Shown: positions 51,679-60,309 of the stretch, one piece after another
Numbering within the stretch: position 1 is the stretch's first letter
How the letters are laid out: each line of letters starts with the position of its first letter
Source: an uncultured Clostridia bacterium
GTDB taxonomy: Bacteria > Bacillota > Clostridia > Christensenellales > UBA1242
NCBI GenBank assembly: GCA_934747805.1
Contig: CAKVHC010000001.1
Coordinates: forward strand, 62,001-126,000
DNA length: 64,000 nt
Reading direction: 5' to 3'
Translations under genes and position numbers: made by a program
The notes under the pieces: model-generated
Database searches by the model: none
The model's input: the letters and a program-made list of their open reading frames with translations, nothing else
What the model was told of the DNA's origin: nothing

Positions 51679-53058
51679 ATGAACTTTGACCCACAGGAAA
51701 AGTTTGCACAAGTCAAGAGCAGAATGCAGAGCGATGTCACAGCCATTACATTTGACTTGTGGATTGACAGTATGAAATTGGCGGAGTACGACACTTCGGA
51801 CGACCACAAAATTTTGTACATTGTATCTCCATCGGTTACGGCCAAAGCGCAAGTTATGTTGCCACACATTTACGACAAACTTTTGAAAGCGGTGAATGCG
51901 GAGTTTTTGGAAGGTACACAAGTCCAAGTCTTGACTGCGGAGGAATATGACGACCGTCAAAAACAGTTGAAACTCGCTGAACAAGAGAAAAACGAGATTA
52001 ACGAGTACAACGAACCTGCCAAAGAGTCAAAGTTTAATCCCAGATACACTTTTAACAACTTTGTGGTGGGTAAATCTAACCAATTTGTTGCCGCTGCTGC
52101 CAAAAGTGTGGCGGAAAATCCAGCTGTCAGATTCAATCCATTGTTTATATATGGTGGCGTAGGTTTGGGCAAAACGCACTTGCTCCACGCTATCGGCAAC
52201 TATCTGCAAGAACACCGTCCTGAGCTCAATTGCATTTATGTGACGTGCGAAAAGTTCACCAACGACTACATTTCAGCACTCCGTGCGGGCAAAGACAATG
52301 CTCAATTCCAGTTTAGAGAGAAATATCGTAATGTAGACGTGCTTTTGGTGGATGATATCCAATTTATGTCCAACAAAATGGGCATTCAGGAAGAGTTCTT
52401 CCACACCTTTAATGATTTGTATCAAAACAACAAACAAATAGTTATCGCTTCCGACCGTCCACCAAAAGAGTTGCCAGCTTTGGAAGAAAGATTGCGCAGT
52501 CGTTTCGGCAGTGGCCTTATTCAAGACATTCAAGTGCCAGACTATGAAACAAGAGTGGCAATTCTTACTAAAAAGGCACTTTTGGAAGGCTACGAGATTG
52601 ATAACGACGTCATCGAGTGCATTGCCAACCGCCTTGACACCAACGTGCGTGAAATGGAAGGAATGTTATCTAAAGTGGTGTTCTATGCATCATTGCTTGG
52701 CAAAAAGCGTGCCACAATGAGCGAAGTGCAAGAAGCTCTCAAAGACGAGGGAGAAACTAACAAAGAAAACATTTCCGCAGACCTAATTATCGACACTGTG
52801 TGCGACTTTTACAAGGTTTCACGCATTGACATTTTGGGCAAGAAGAAAAACAAGGAAATCGTTGAACCACGCCAGATTGCCATTTATCTCATCACAGAAA
52901 CAATGAATATTCCGCTCACAGCAATTGGCACGATATTCGGCGGCAAAGACCACACAACAATTATGCACGCTCGTGATAAAGTGGCTAGCATGGTGAAATC
53001 TAATGCTCACCTAAAAATGCAGATTAATGATATCAAAGCCCGAATTATGAAAGATTAA
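51679..53058 (+). CDS. dnaA: Chromosomal replication initiator DnaA
   Basis: AAA+ protein that melts oriC and loads the helicase. 459 residues: N-terminal domain I, a linker, the AAA+ domain with Walker A GGVGLGKTHLLHAIGN and Walker B VDVLLVDDIQF, the Arg-finger region, and a C-terminal DNA-binding domain with GKDHTTIMHARDKV. The ATG follows TTTGGAGGTATGAT. It is preceded by a promoter carrying a DnaA box. dnaN lies divergent upstream and recF convergent downstream. Confidence 0.98.
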   Translation: MNFDPQEKFAQVKSRMQSDVTAITFDLWIDSMKLAEYDTSDDHKILYIVSPSVTAKAQVMLPHIYDKLLKAVNAEFLEGTQVQVLTAEEYDDRQKQLKLAEQEKNEINEYNEPAKESKFNPRYTFNNFVVGKSNQFVAAAAKSVAENPAVRFNPLFIYGGVGLGKTHLLHAIGNYLQEHRPELNCIYVTCEKFTNDYISALRAGKDNAQFQFREKYRNVDVLLVDDIQFMSNKMGIQEEFFHTFNDLYQNNKQIVIASDRPPKELPALEERLRSRFGSGLIQDIQVPDYETRVAILTKKALLEGYEIDNDVIECIANRLDTNVREMEGMLSKVVFYASLLGKKRATMSEVQEALKDEGETNKENISADLIIDTVCDFYKVSRIDILGKKKNKEIVEPRQIAIYLITETMNIPLTAIGTIFGGKDHTTIMHARDKVASMVKSNAHLKMQINDIKARIMKD

Positions 53059-53072
53059 TTAGACAAAAAAAT

Positions 53073-53105
53073 AAAAATACGTCATGATTGGCGTATTTTT
53101 TTTAT
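53073..53105. terminator. dnaA terminator
   Basis: AAAAATACG (53073-53081) / CGTATTTTT (53092-53100) plus T run. Confidence 0.8.
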
Positions 53106-53169
53106 TAAATTTTAATTTTTACATTAATTATAAAATAAAAACACTAAAACTATTAATAAATTGTTAGAG

Positions 53170-54243
53170 TTATTTTATTTCACCATGACTAACATGAATA
53201 ATATTTTTTTCAGTGGTGATATTGTCACGTGTGGATGTTATAAGTGTTTGATAATTTTTAATCAATTCGCATAAACGTTGTTCTCGTTCGGTGTCGAGTT
53301 CACTCATCACGTCGTCGAGCAAAAGTATAGGGTCCTCGCCTGTTTCATTGCGGATAATTTCCATTGAAGCAAGCTTCAACGACAATGATACAGTTCGCTG
53401 CTGGCCTTGTGACGAATATATCTTACAACTCTTGCCATTGATTTCAATCTGCATATCGTCACGGTGAGGTCCAACTGTAATGTAGCCTAGTTCGAGTGAG
53501 TGAGAAAGTGTTTTGTTTAACTGATTATGTAAATAGTCTTTCAAACTCATATTCTTCGGCGGAATAAAACCATACTCAATGTTCAATTCTTCGTTTTCGC
53601 AGAGTGCGAAATGAATTTTTTTGGCGTAAGATTTCAAATTATTTATAAATTCTATACGACTGTTAATAATCTTTTCAGCACATGCAATGAATTGTGGTGT
53701 GTAGGCGTCGAGTTGAAGCCTGATTTCATTTTCTGGAAGATGCTTTTTAACAATGGCATTCATTTGTTTCAGCACCTTGTCATATTTTGACAATGACAGA
53801 AGATATGACTTGTCAAATTGGCTAATCGAAATGTCCAAGAATCGTCTACGGTCTTCAGGCATATCTTTAATAAGTCTTAGCTCATCAGGGCTAAAGTAAA
53901 CCACTCTCAGCTCGCCAATAAGACTTGACAATTTGCTCAGCGCCGAACGATTGACAAGGATTTGCTTTTTGCCAATGCGGTTGATGGTGATGTCAATTGT
54001 TTTGTCCCCATAGAGTGATTCAAAGCTAAGTTTAATGTTGGCACTTGGTGCGTCGTTAAAGATAAGATTTACTTCTTTTTTGGTGCGTGGACTTTTGCCC
54101 AGCGCACAAAAATACACAGCCTCAAGTAAGTTGGTTTTGCCTTGTGCGTTGTTGCCCAAAATCAAATTTATCCCAGATGAAAAATTGACTGCACAGTTTG
54201 TGTAGTTTCTAAAATTTTTCAGTTGGATAGATTTTAATTTCAT
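53170..54243 (-). CDS. recF: DNA replication and repair protein RecF
   Basis: SMC-like ATPase that helps load RecA at gaps. 357 residues from MKLKSIQLKNFRNYTN at 54243. Walker A is GNNAQGKTN, the signature SSQGQQRTVSLSLKLA and Walker B PILLLDDVMSELD. The frame is open to 54279, but the promoter TTGATA (54279-54274), 17 bp, TAAAAT (54256-54251) covers that part and ends 7 nt before the ATG; no ribosome site is seen, so the message is leaderless. It is convergent with dnaA instead of following dnaN. Confidence 0.96.
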   Translation of the reverse strand: MKLKSIQLKNFRNYTNCAVNFSSGINLILGNNAQGKTNLLEAVYFCALGKSPRTKKEVNLIFNDAPSANIKLSFESLYGDKTIDITINRIGKKQILVNRSALSKLSSLIGELRVVYFSPDELRLIKDMPEDRRRFLDISISQFDKSYLLSLSKYDKVLKQMNAIVKKHLPENEIRLQLDAYTPQFIACAEKIINSRIEFINNLKSYAKKIHFALCENEELNIEYGFIPPKNMSLKDYLHNQLNKTLSHSLELGYITVGPHRDDMQIEINGKSCKIYSSQGQQRTVSLSLKLASMEIIRNETGEDPILLLDDVMSELDTEREQRLCELIKNYQTLITSTRDNITTEKNIIHVSHGEIK

Positions 54244-54250
54244 CAAAAGT

Positions 54251-54279
54251 ATTTTATCATAATTTTGGAAATTTATCAA
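54251..54279 (-). promoter_or_regulatory. recF promoter, leaderless geometry
   Basis: TTGATA, 17 bp, TAAAAT on the minus strand; -10 box 7 nt before the ATG. Confidence 0.7.
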
Positions 54280-54282
54280 ATA

Positions 54283-54543
54283 AAATATATCACTCGCTTT
54301 AAAATCAAAATTTAAAAATAATTAAAAAAAATAATTTTATTAAATAAAAAGTAAAATAAAATAATTAAAAAAACATAGATAAATAGGCAATATTTAAAAA
54401 ATAATCAATTAAAACTGATAAAAAAATAAATATATATAATTTAATAAAAATTTAAATAAAAATATTCCAAATAAATTATTAAAAAAATAAATATTTTTAA
54501 TTAATGAAAAAGATAAAACATTTATTAATATATAAGTATATAT
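54283..54543. other. Ultra-AT-rich block between recF and asnS
   Basis: About 260 bp made almost only of A and T, with no gene, terminator or DnaA box. It mirrors the block at 51360-51620, so dnaA-recF is bounded by two such blocks. Confidence 0.5.
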
Positions 54544-54572
54544 TTGCCAAAAAGCAAAATGCGTGCTATAAT
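54544..54572 (+). promoter_or_regulatory. asnS promoter
   Basis: TTGCCA (54544-54549), 17 bp, TATAAT (54567-54572). The leader is only about 20 nt, so no T-box is present. Confidence 0.75.
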
Positions 54573-54598
54573 TGGGACATAAATTTTAGGAGCAAATT

Positions 54599-55984
54599 AT
54601 GATAAGTTTGACTACAAAACAATTGAACAAAGATTATGAAAAATATGCTGACCAACAAGTTAGCATTGGCGGTTGGGTTCGCACCATTCGTGAAAGCAAA
54701 GGCATTGCATTCCTTGACCTTAATGACGGCAGTTTTAAAGGCGTGCAAATCGTGCTCACGAACGCACTCAACAATTTCGACCAAATAGTCAAACTAAATA
54801 TTTGTTCGTCAATCATTGTGACGGGCAAAGTGAATTTGACTCCAACTGCACAACAGCCATTTGAGATTGTGGCAGACAGTGTAGAAGTGGTTGGCGAATG
54901 TGCACCAGATTTTCCTTTCCAACGCAAGCAACGTGCCACAATGGAAACATTGCGTGAAAGACCAGAACTACGTGCTAGAACAAACACTTTCAATGCAGTG
55001 TTTAACATTCGTTCCAAAGCAGCCTTTGCCATTCACAAATTTTTCGACGAAAATGGCTTCGTTTATGTCAACACCCCAATCATCACGAGCAGTGACTGTG
55101 AAGGTGCTGGCGAGATGTTCCAAGTGACCACACTCGACCTCGACAGAGTTGCCAGCACGGGCAAAGTGGATTACAGCCGTGACTTCTTTGGCAAGAAAGT
55201 GGGGCTAACCGTTTCGGGTCAGCTGCAAGAAGAATGCTTTACACACGCATTCGGTCGCACATATACATTCGGACCTACTTTCCGTGCAGAGAATTCAAAC
55301 ACAACTCGTCACGCAGCAGAGTTTTGGATGATGGAACCTGAAATGTGCTTCACCGACCTTAAAGGCGTGCTCGAAAACGAAGAGCAAATGCTCAAATATG
55401 TCATTCGCTACGTTATGGAAAACTGTGCTGACGAATTAAACTTCTTGAACAAATTCGTCGACAAAGGTTTGCTCGACAAACTCAACAATGTGGTGAACAA
55501 TGAGTTTGGTGTACTCACCTACACTGAAGCCATTGACATTTTGAAGAAAGCAGACGTCAAATTTGAATACCCTGTTGAATGGGGCGTAGATTTACAGAGC
55601 GAACACGAGCGTTATATCACTGAAAAGGTGTTTAACAAACCAGTGTTCTTGACCGACTATCCAAAAGATATTAAGGCGTTCTATATGCGTCAAAACGACG
55701 ACTGCAAGACCGTTGCAGCGGCTGACCTTCTTGTGCCAGGTGTGGGCGAATTGATTGGCGGTAGCCAAAGAGAAGAGCGCTACGACAAACTCATTAAGCG
55801 TATGGAAGAGTGCGGTATGAAATTGGAAGATTACAAGTATTACACAGACATTCGTCGTTTCGGCACGACCATTCATTCAGGTTATGGACTTGGCTTTGAG
55901 CGACTGATTATGTATCTCACAGGCATGACAAACATTCGTGATGTGGAATTGATGCCACGCACAGTTGGAGCAATTACGTTCTAA
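54599..55984 (+). CDS. asnS: Asparaginyl-tRNA synthetase
   Basis: Charges tRNA-Asn. 461 residues: an N-terminal OB-fold anticodon domain (VSIGGWVRTIRESKGIAFLD), then the class II core with motif 2 FRAENSNTTRHAAEFWMMEP, which marks AsnRS rather than AspRS, and motif 3 GYGLGFERLIMYLTG. The ribosome site is TTAGGAGCAAATT. Unlike ileS it has no T-box leader. Confidence 0.97.
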   Translation: MISLTTKQLNKDYEKYADQQVSIGGWVRTIRESKGIAFLDLNDGSFKGVQIVLTNALNNFDQIVKLNICSSIIVTGKVNLTPTAQQPFEIVADSVEVVGECAPDFPFQRKQRATMETLRERPELRARTNTFNAVFNIRSKAAFAIHKFFDENGFVYVNTPIITSSDCEGAGEMFQVTTLDLDRVASTGKVDYSRDFFGKKVGLTVSGQLQEECFTHAFGRTYTFGPTFRAENSNTTRHAAEFWMMEPEMCFTDLKGVLENEEQMLKYVIRYVMENCADELNFLNKFVDKGLLDKLNNVVNNEFGVLTYTEAIDILKKADVKFEYPVEWGVDLQSEHERYITEKVFNKPVFLTDYPKDIKAFYMRQNDDCKTVAAADLLVPGVGELIGGSQREERYDKLIKRMEECGMKLEDYKYYTDIRRFGTTIHSGYGLGFERLIMYLTGMTNIRDVELMPRTVGAITF

Positions 55985-56034
55985 TGGAATTGGTGTTTAT
56001 GTTTATTATAATGGCACTTGTGCTCTTCCTCTAA
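55984..56034 (+). CDS. Possible 16-residue hydrophobic peptide
   Basis: The asnS stop TAATG overlaps an ATG that opens MELVFMFIIMALVLFL, 16 residues forming one short membrane helix. It would be translationally coupled to asnS. There is no ribosome site of its own; it could be chance. Confidence 0.25.
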   Translation: MELVFMFIIMALVLFL

Positions 56035-56066
56035 TCAAATTCTAAATTCTGCATTAACAAATAAAA

Positions 56067-56096
56067 AGTCATAGACTACAAATCTATGACTTTTTT
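56067..56096. terminator. Bidirectional terminator between asnS and rsmI
   Basis: AAAGTCATAGA / TCTATGACTTT hairpin with flanking A and T runs; overlaps the rsmI stop. Confidence 0.85.
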
Positions 56097-56879
56097 GTAT
56101 ACTTCGCTTTTACTAATGTTGAATTTTGACGCCACTGTTTTCATGGCTTGTTTTTTGTCCATTCCGTCAGCGACTAATGACAAATACATTTCTTCAACCG
56201 TTACGTCAGGCGTATTTTCAACAGGCTTGTCAACCACAATTACATATTCGCCTTTTGGGTCGTCGAAAGTCTTTTCTCCCAAAATGAAACTGGTCGAACG
56301 TTCAAACATCTTGGTGATGTCTTTTACAACACACACACGTCGCTCGCCCAAAGTCTCGTGGAGTGAAACAAGGTCAGCGTTTAGGTTGTGACAACTGGAG
56401 TATAGTATGCAAGGCACACTGTTAGATTTGATGAGAGCGAGTTGGGTGCGCTTCACCTTGGCTTTGTCGTTTAAAAATCCTACAAATGTGAAACTGCTGG
56501 CATCAAAGCCTGAGAGTATCATGGCACACAGCCCTGCGTTAGCACCTGGAATAATGGTGTAAGGCAAGTTATTGTCAATAAGTTCTTGCACCAAAATATT
56601 GCCTGGGTCGCTGATTACAGGCATACCTGCATCGCTGACGAGAGCAATATTTTTTCCGTCTTTGAGCAGTTGAACAATGCCCTGAGCACTGGCTCGCTCG
56701 TTGTTTTTGTTGTAGGATATAAGTTTTTTATGAATATCGTATTCGTTGAATAGAATTTGCGAATGTCGTGTATCTTCGCACGCTATGACGTCCACAGATT
56801 TTAGTGTGTCGATAGCACGCAAACTAATGTCACGCAAGTTTCCGATAGGTGTTCCGACTAGATAAAGTGTTCCGCTCAT
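56076..56879 (-). CDS. rsmI: 16S rRNA (cytidine1402-2'-O)-methyltransferase
   Basis: Methylates the ribose of C1402 in the decoding centre. 267 residues of the tetrapyrrole-methylase fold: LYLVGTPIGNLRDISLRAI at the N-terminus, CEDTRHSQIL, ALVSDAGMPVISDPG and IIPGANAG. It overlaps trmN6 by 4 nt. This is the end of the holB-ricT-trmN6-rsmI cluster. Confidence 0.96.
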   Translation of the reverse strand: MSGTLYLVGTPIGNLRDISLRAIDTLKSVDVIACEDTRHSQILFNEYDIHKKLISYNKNNERASAQGIVQLLKDGKNIALVSDAGMPVISDPGNILVQELIDNNLPYTIIPGANAGLCAMILSGFDASSFTFVGFLNDKAKVKRTQLALIKSNSVPCILYSSCHNLNADLVSLHETLGERRVCVVKDITKMFERSTSFILGEKTFDDPKGEYVIVVDKPVENTPDVTVEEMYLSLVADGMDKKQAMKTVASKFNISKSEVYKKVIDL

Positions 56880-57526
56880 ATATTCTCCTTAAAACTAACT
56901 TGCACATTGTCGTGACCGTCCAGCACAGCGTCAATCAGCACCAAATATGCCGGTTTGTTCTTGGCGTAGACAAAACACATACGCTTGGTGGCAAATCGAT
57001 ATTTTTTTAGTGTGACTATTATCTCAGCCACTCGCTCAGCTTTGTGTTCAACGTAGAGATGTCCGCCAGATTTTAGAATGCGAGAGCTGATGCGAGCAAT
57101 ATCTTCAAAAGTTATGTCAATTTCGTGCGTGGCACGGGCAATGTTTTTGTTTTCGCTACTGACATTATTAGCCTTTTCGTAAGGCGGATTGCAGATTACC
57201 ACATCCACTGGTCGAGCAAAACTGGTCGTTGTCAAGGTCTTGGCATCAATGTTCATTACACTGGCAGGCATATTGTTTAAAGATATATTGTCGGCGATGA
57301 CCTTGCAGTCATCAGCATTAATCTCCACAAAGTCTATATGCTCGCAAGGGTGTTGACTGAATGCATAAATCCCTATAATGCCAGAGCCTGCACACAACTC
57401 GACAGCGTGGTCACGTCGCTTGAGACGGAAAAAATTGGCGAGCAAAACTGAATCGGACGTAAAATGATAGTCCTTGCCTTGTCGCATTTTAAATCCGTTA
57501 GGCAAGATTTCAAAATTATTTGTCAT
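56876..57526 (-). CDS. trmN6: tRNA1(Val) (adenine37-N6)-methyltransferase-like protein
   Basis: SAM-dependent N6-adenine methyltransferase. 216 residues: VELCAGSGIIGIYAF is the SAM loop and VICNPPYEKAN the N6-methylase NPPY motif. Bacillus carries the orthologue yabB at the same place between ricT/yabA and rsmI. It overlaps ricT by 11 nt and rsmI by 4 nt. Confidence 0.9.
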   Translation of the reverse strand: MTNNFEILPNGFKMRQGKDYHFTSDSVLLANFFRLKRRDHAVELCAGSGIIGIYAFSQHPCEHIDFVEINADDCKVIADNISLNNMPASVMNIDAKTLTTTSFARPVDVVICNPPYEKANNVSSENKNIARATHEIDITFEDIARISSRILKSGGHLYVEHKAERVAEIIVTLKKYRFATKRMCFVYAKNKPAYLVLIDAVLDGHDNVQVSFKENI

Positions 57527-58370
57527 TGTTTTCGTTGTCCTTGTCTTGTTTGACAGCAGGTTTGGAAAACTTTAGCTCGCTTACGTCATACTCTTTGCGT
57601 TCGATAGTGTCGTCTTTCATGATGGTGACAATGCTCTTTTCTCGCAGAATGTCATTGAACACCACCTTGCCATCGCCGTCTGGCGTGTTGACGATTGAAT
57701 TTATCTTTGGCATTTTTTGCAGAGTTTCATGATAGTATTTATCTTCATATTTTAAACAGCACAAAAGTCTGCCACAAATTCCATTAATCTTGTTCGGATT
57801 GAGTGCGATGCCCTGCTCTTTTGCCATTTTGATGCTGACTTTGTCAAAGTCTTTAAGGAATCGCTTGCAACAGCACACTTGTCCGCACTCACCAATTGCA
57901 CCCATCACAGCCACTTCATCACGATAGCCAATCTGATGCATTTCTATGCGTGTATGGAATTCGCCAGCAAGACGTTTGACAAGGTCACGATAGTCAATTC
58001 GGTCATCGCTGGTGTAGCTAATAATCATGCGGCTGTGGTCGAGATTGTATCTTACAAAGCTGACTTTAATGTCCGGCATAATATTCTTTATAAACATTTT
58101 CACGTGTGAGAATATTTGTTTCGCCTCGATGTTGTTTTCGGCATCTTTTTTAATGTCAGACTCGCTGGCAAGACGTACAACAGGGCGTAGTTCGCCCACG
58201 ATTTGTTCCTCATCTACTGAACGTGTGCCAAAAGCTATCTCGCCCAATTCGAGTCCACGAGCAGTTTCCACCACGACTTTGTCACCACGTTTGAGTTCGA
58301 GCCCGTTGGGTGAAAAGTAAAAAGGTTTAATGGCGTCGCCAAATACAACGCCTACTACGTTAAGTTCCAT
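57516..58370 (-). CDS. ricT: RicT (YaaT), PSP1-domain regulator of RNase Y
   Basis: Part of the RicA-RicF-RicT iron-sulfur complex that guides RNase Y mRNA processing and, in Bacillus, supports sporulation and competence. 284 residues with a PSP1 C-terminal domain and the Cys-rich segments CGQVCCCKRF and CGRLLCCLKYE, which hold the cluster ligands. A charged tail rich in Lys, Asp and Asn ends the protein. It follows holB by 1 nt. yabA, which usually comes next, is absent. Confidence 0.93.
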   Translation of the reverse strand: MELNVVGVVFGDAIKPFYFSPNGLELKRGDKVVVETARGLELGEIAFGTRSVDEEQIVGELRPVVRLASESDIKKDAENNIEAKQIFSHVKMFIKNIMPDIKVSFVRYNLDHSRMIISYTSDDRIDYRDLVKRLAGEFHTRIEMHQIGYRDEVAVMGAIGECGQVCCCKRFLKDFDKVSIKMAKEQGIALNPNKINGICGRLLCCLKYEDKYYHETLQKMPKINSIVNTPDGDGKVVFNDILREKSIVTIMKDDTIERKEYDVSELKFSKPAVKQDKDNENNDK

Positions 58371-58371
58371 A

Positions 58372-59205
58372 TTAATTCTCCTTTTGTAAGTCTAGGAATA
58401 GGCAGTCAATGCAATAGTTAAAGTTTACATTACTTGTTATGCGTTTGATGGTGTTATCGAAAATGGATGTGAGAGTCGTCAGCGCATTAATGTCGTCTTG
58501 GATTTTCACTTTCATCTGTTCGTACAAGGTCTGCACAAAAGCCAGTCTGTCTTTTGGAGCAATGTTCAATGATGAACATACACTAGGCAAGTTGGCTTTA
58601 TCATTTAGGGCGGCGATGAAATTATTTGCCTTGTTTAAAAGCAATTGATAGTCGTCACTCTTTGCATTCATCTCTTGCGTTAGGCTGTTTATCGATTTTC
58701 CGAATTCAAATTCACTATCAAGGCATTTGTCGAGTTGCAAATACACCTTTTTGCCACGGCTGAGAATGGTTGGCAACAGCCTGTATTCAGCGGTGGTGGT
58801 GAGAATGAAGATAGAAGACTTATTTGGCTCTTCAAGGGTCTTTAAGAGTTTGTTCTGTGCTTGCTCATTCAGGTTGTCGGCATTGTGAATCAAAAATATT
58901 TTATACTCGCCAAACACTGGCGTGTCGTATGAGCGGTCAACAATCTCGTTGGCGTCGGCAACCAAAAGCGCAGGCTTGTCATACTGAATAAGGTCAGGGT
59001 GTTTGCCTAGCTGGATGCGGATACAGTTGTCGCACACTCCACAAGCTGAGTGCGTCTTGCATAGCAAACTCTCGGCAAAAAACAATGCGAACTCTTGGTT
59101 GAGCATTCGGTCGGGTGAAATGAATATGTAAACGCCGTTAGGATTTTTCAAGTCGCCTTGCAATTCGCCTATCTGTCGGCAGGTGCGCATTGAACTATAT
59201 TTCAT
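58372..59205 (-). CDS. holB: DNA polymerase III delta' subunit
   Basis: Clamp-loader subunit. 277 residues with a AAA+-like N-terminal domain, the zinc module CKTHSACGVCDNCIRI, IFLIHNADNLNEQAQNKLLK, and KTLEEPNKSS. The usual SRC arginine-finger motif reads SRG, and there is no Walker A, as is normal for delta'. A TATAAT box (59217-59212), extended by TG, ends 6 nt before the ATG at 59205 with no ribosome site, so the message is leaderless. First gene of holB-ricT-trmN6-rsmI. Confidence 0.93.
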   Translation of the reverse strand: MKYSSMRTCRQIGELQGDLKNPNGVYIFISPDRMLNQEFALFFAESLLCKTHSACGVCDNCIRIQLGKHPDLIQYDKPALLVADANEIVDRSYDTPVFGEYKIFLIHNADNLNEQAQNKLLKTLEEPNKSSIFILTTTAEYRLLPTILSRGKKVYLQLDKCLDSEFEFGKSINSLTQEMNAKSDDYQLLLNKANNFIAALNDKANLPSVCSSLNIAPKDRLAFVQTLYEQMKVKIQDDINALTTLTSIFDNTIKRITSNVNFNYCIDCLFLDLQKEN

Positions 59206-59290
59206 AGTTAGATTATATCACATTTTCCGAATTTTGCATATAGTTTTGCACCTATTTAGCAAGTTTTTTGGGACTAAAAACTTTTGCTCA

Positions 59291-59318
59291 TTGACATATG
59301 CAATAGTTGTGCTATAAT
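59291..59318 (+). promoter_or_regulatory. Promoter of the 23-residue membrane peptide
   Basis: TTGACA (59291-59296), 16 bp, TATAAT (59313-59318). The -10 box ends 6 nt before ATG 59325. Confidence 0.8.
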
Positions 59319-59324
59319 TTGGGC

Positions 59325-59396
59325 ATGAACGCATGGGCAGTGGGACTAATATTAATGTTTCTATTTTGGAGATATTTCTACAATTCAAAGAAATAA
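59325..59396 (+). CDS. Leaderless 23-residue membrane peptide
   Basis: MNAWAVGLILMFLFWRYF then YNSKK: one hydrophobic helix followed by a basic tail, the pattern of a small inner-membrane protein with its C-terminus in the cytoplasm. A consensus promoter ends 6 nt before the ATG, no ribosome site exists, and a strong terminator starts 15 nt after the stop. The unit is therefore complete in about 120 nt. It could instead be a small RNA that by chance holds a short frame. Family unknown. Confidence 0.5.
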   Translation: MNAWAVGLILMFLFWRYFYNSKK

Positions 59397-59410
59397 CTGT
59401 TTTTTTCAAT

Positions 59411-59443
59411 AAAAAAATCCACCTATTTAGAGTGGATTTTTTG
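59411..59443. terminator. Terminator after the 23-residue peptide
   Basis: AAAATCCAC (59414-59422) / GTGGATTTT (59432-59440) with flanking A and T runs; also serves the minus-strand DUF308 gene. Confidence 0.8.
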
Positions 59444-59451
59444 TTTGCATA

Positions 59452-60033
59452 TTAGTTCTCGTCATTGGTGATGTCGATGTAAGATTGTTTGATTTGTTTT
59501 TCCACCTTTTTCACTTTTGAACTGAAAGTGAGTGTCAACACAATGTCGCACACGCCGTCAACGATGAGTGAAATGCCGGCGAATATCATCACATATTCAA
59601 ATGTGCCGAACATTACAATCGTGCCTAGGACCACCATAAGAATGGCATCGAGCACCAAAACCCACCAGCCTTTCACTTTGTCACGAGCACAATACACGCC
59701 GTCTTGAACCTTTGAAAGTCCGTCAATGATTAGGAACAAGCCGAACACAACGGTGAGAATGGATTTAACAATTGCTGGCTGAGTCAAGCAGAATATGCCG
59801 CCCATAATGAAAACTACGCTGAGAAGCAGCATTCCACCAACGAACAAAAAGCCTGACATAATGCAGCGCAACAAGAACGCAAAGCCCAAAACTAAAAAGA
59901 TAATGCCGACCACAGTGCACAACACGTCGCTCGAGCTCTCTGGCAAGCACACGAACAAAATGCCTATTGTTATGGCAAAAAGTGCGGTCAACACAACTTC
60001 CCATTTAACCTTATTGAAAAATTCTTTCAACAT
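59452..60033 (-). CDS. DUF308 / HdeD-family membrane protein
   Basis: 193 residues with six membrane helices in three hairpins, a short-repeat architecture typical of DUF308 (HdeD-like) proteins; Gly-rich helix starts such as LTVVFGLFLIIDGLSKVQDG and FAGISLIVDGVCDI are characteristic. A basic tail follows. Role unknown; HdeD relatives are linked to acid stress. The start follows AAAGGAGAAATGT. A promoter TTGCCT-17-TAATAT lies upstream. Confidence 0.8.
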   Translation of the reverse strand: MLKEFFNKVKWEVVLTALFAITIGILFVCLPESSSDVLCTVVGIIFLVLGFAFLLRCIMSGFLFVGGMLLLSVVFIMGGIFCLTQPAIVKSILTVVFGLFLIIDGLSKVQDGVYCARDKVKGWWVLVLDAILMVVLGTIVMFGTFEYVMIFAGISLIVDGVCDIVLTLTFSSKVKKVEKQIKQSYIDITNDEN

Positions 60034-60110
60034 ACATTTCTCCTTTTACTAATTATTTCAATATTACAGCAAAATATAATCAAAGGCAAACAGTTTGCAC
60101 ACGATAAGAT

Positions 60111-60141
60111 AACAAAATGTTCACACATGCAACATTTTGTT
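60111..60141. repeat. Perfect 11-bp inverted repeat upstream of the DUF308 gene
   Basis: AACAAAATGTT (60111-60121) and AACATTTTGTT (60131-60141) with a 9-bp loop. No T run follows, so it is more like an operator or RNA hairpin than a terminator. A smaller hairpin GCACAC/GTGTGC lies at 60204-60221. The rest of 60034-60248 holds nothing else recognised. Confidence 0.55.
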
Positions 60142-60248
60142 CAATATTGGCGTTCAATAATAATCAAAAAAATTTGTCTTAAACCAACACTGACAATATA
60201 TAAGCACACTTAAAGGTGTGCCTTACATAATTGGCAAAGTAAGTAAAA

Positions 60249-60278
60249 AAGAAAACGCAAAGTGCGTTTCTTTTTTAG
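60249..60278 (-). terminator. Terminator of the 60310-61086 membrane gene
   Basis: AAACGCA-type stem with A run before and TTTCTTTTTT after; works on the minus strand for the membrane gene. Confidence 0.7.
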
Positions 60279-60309
60279 TTTATAGTAAAGCTTATTAAAC
60301 TATTAATCA

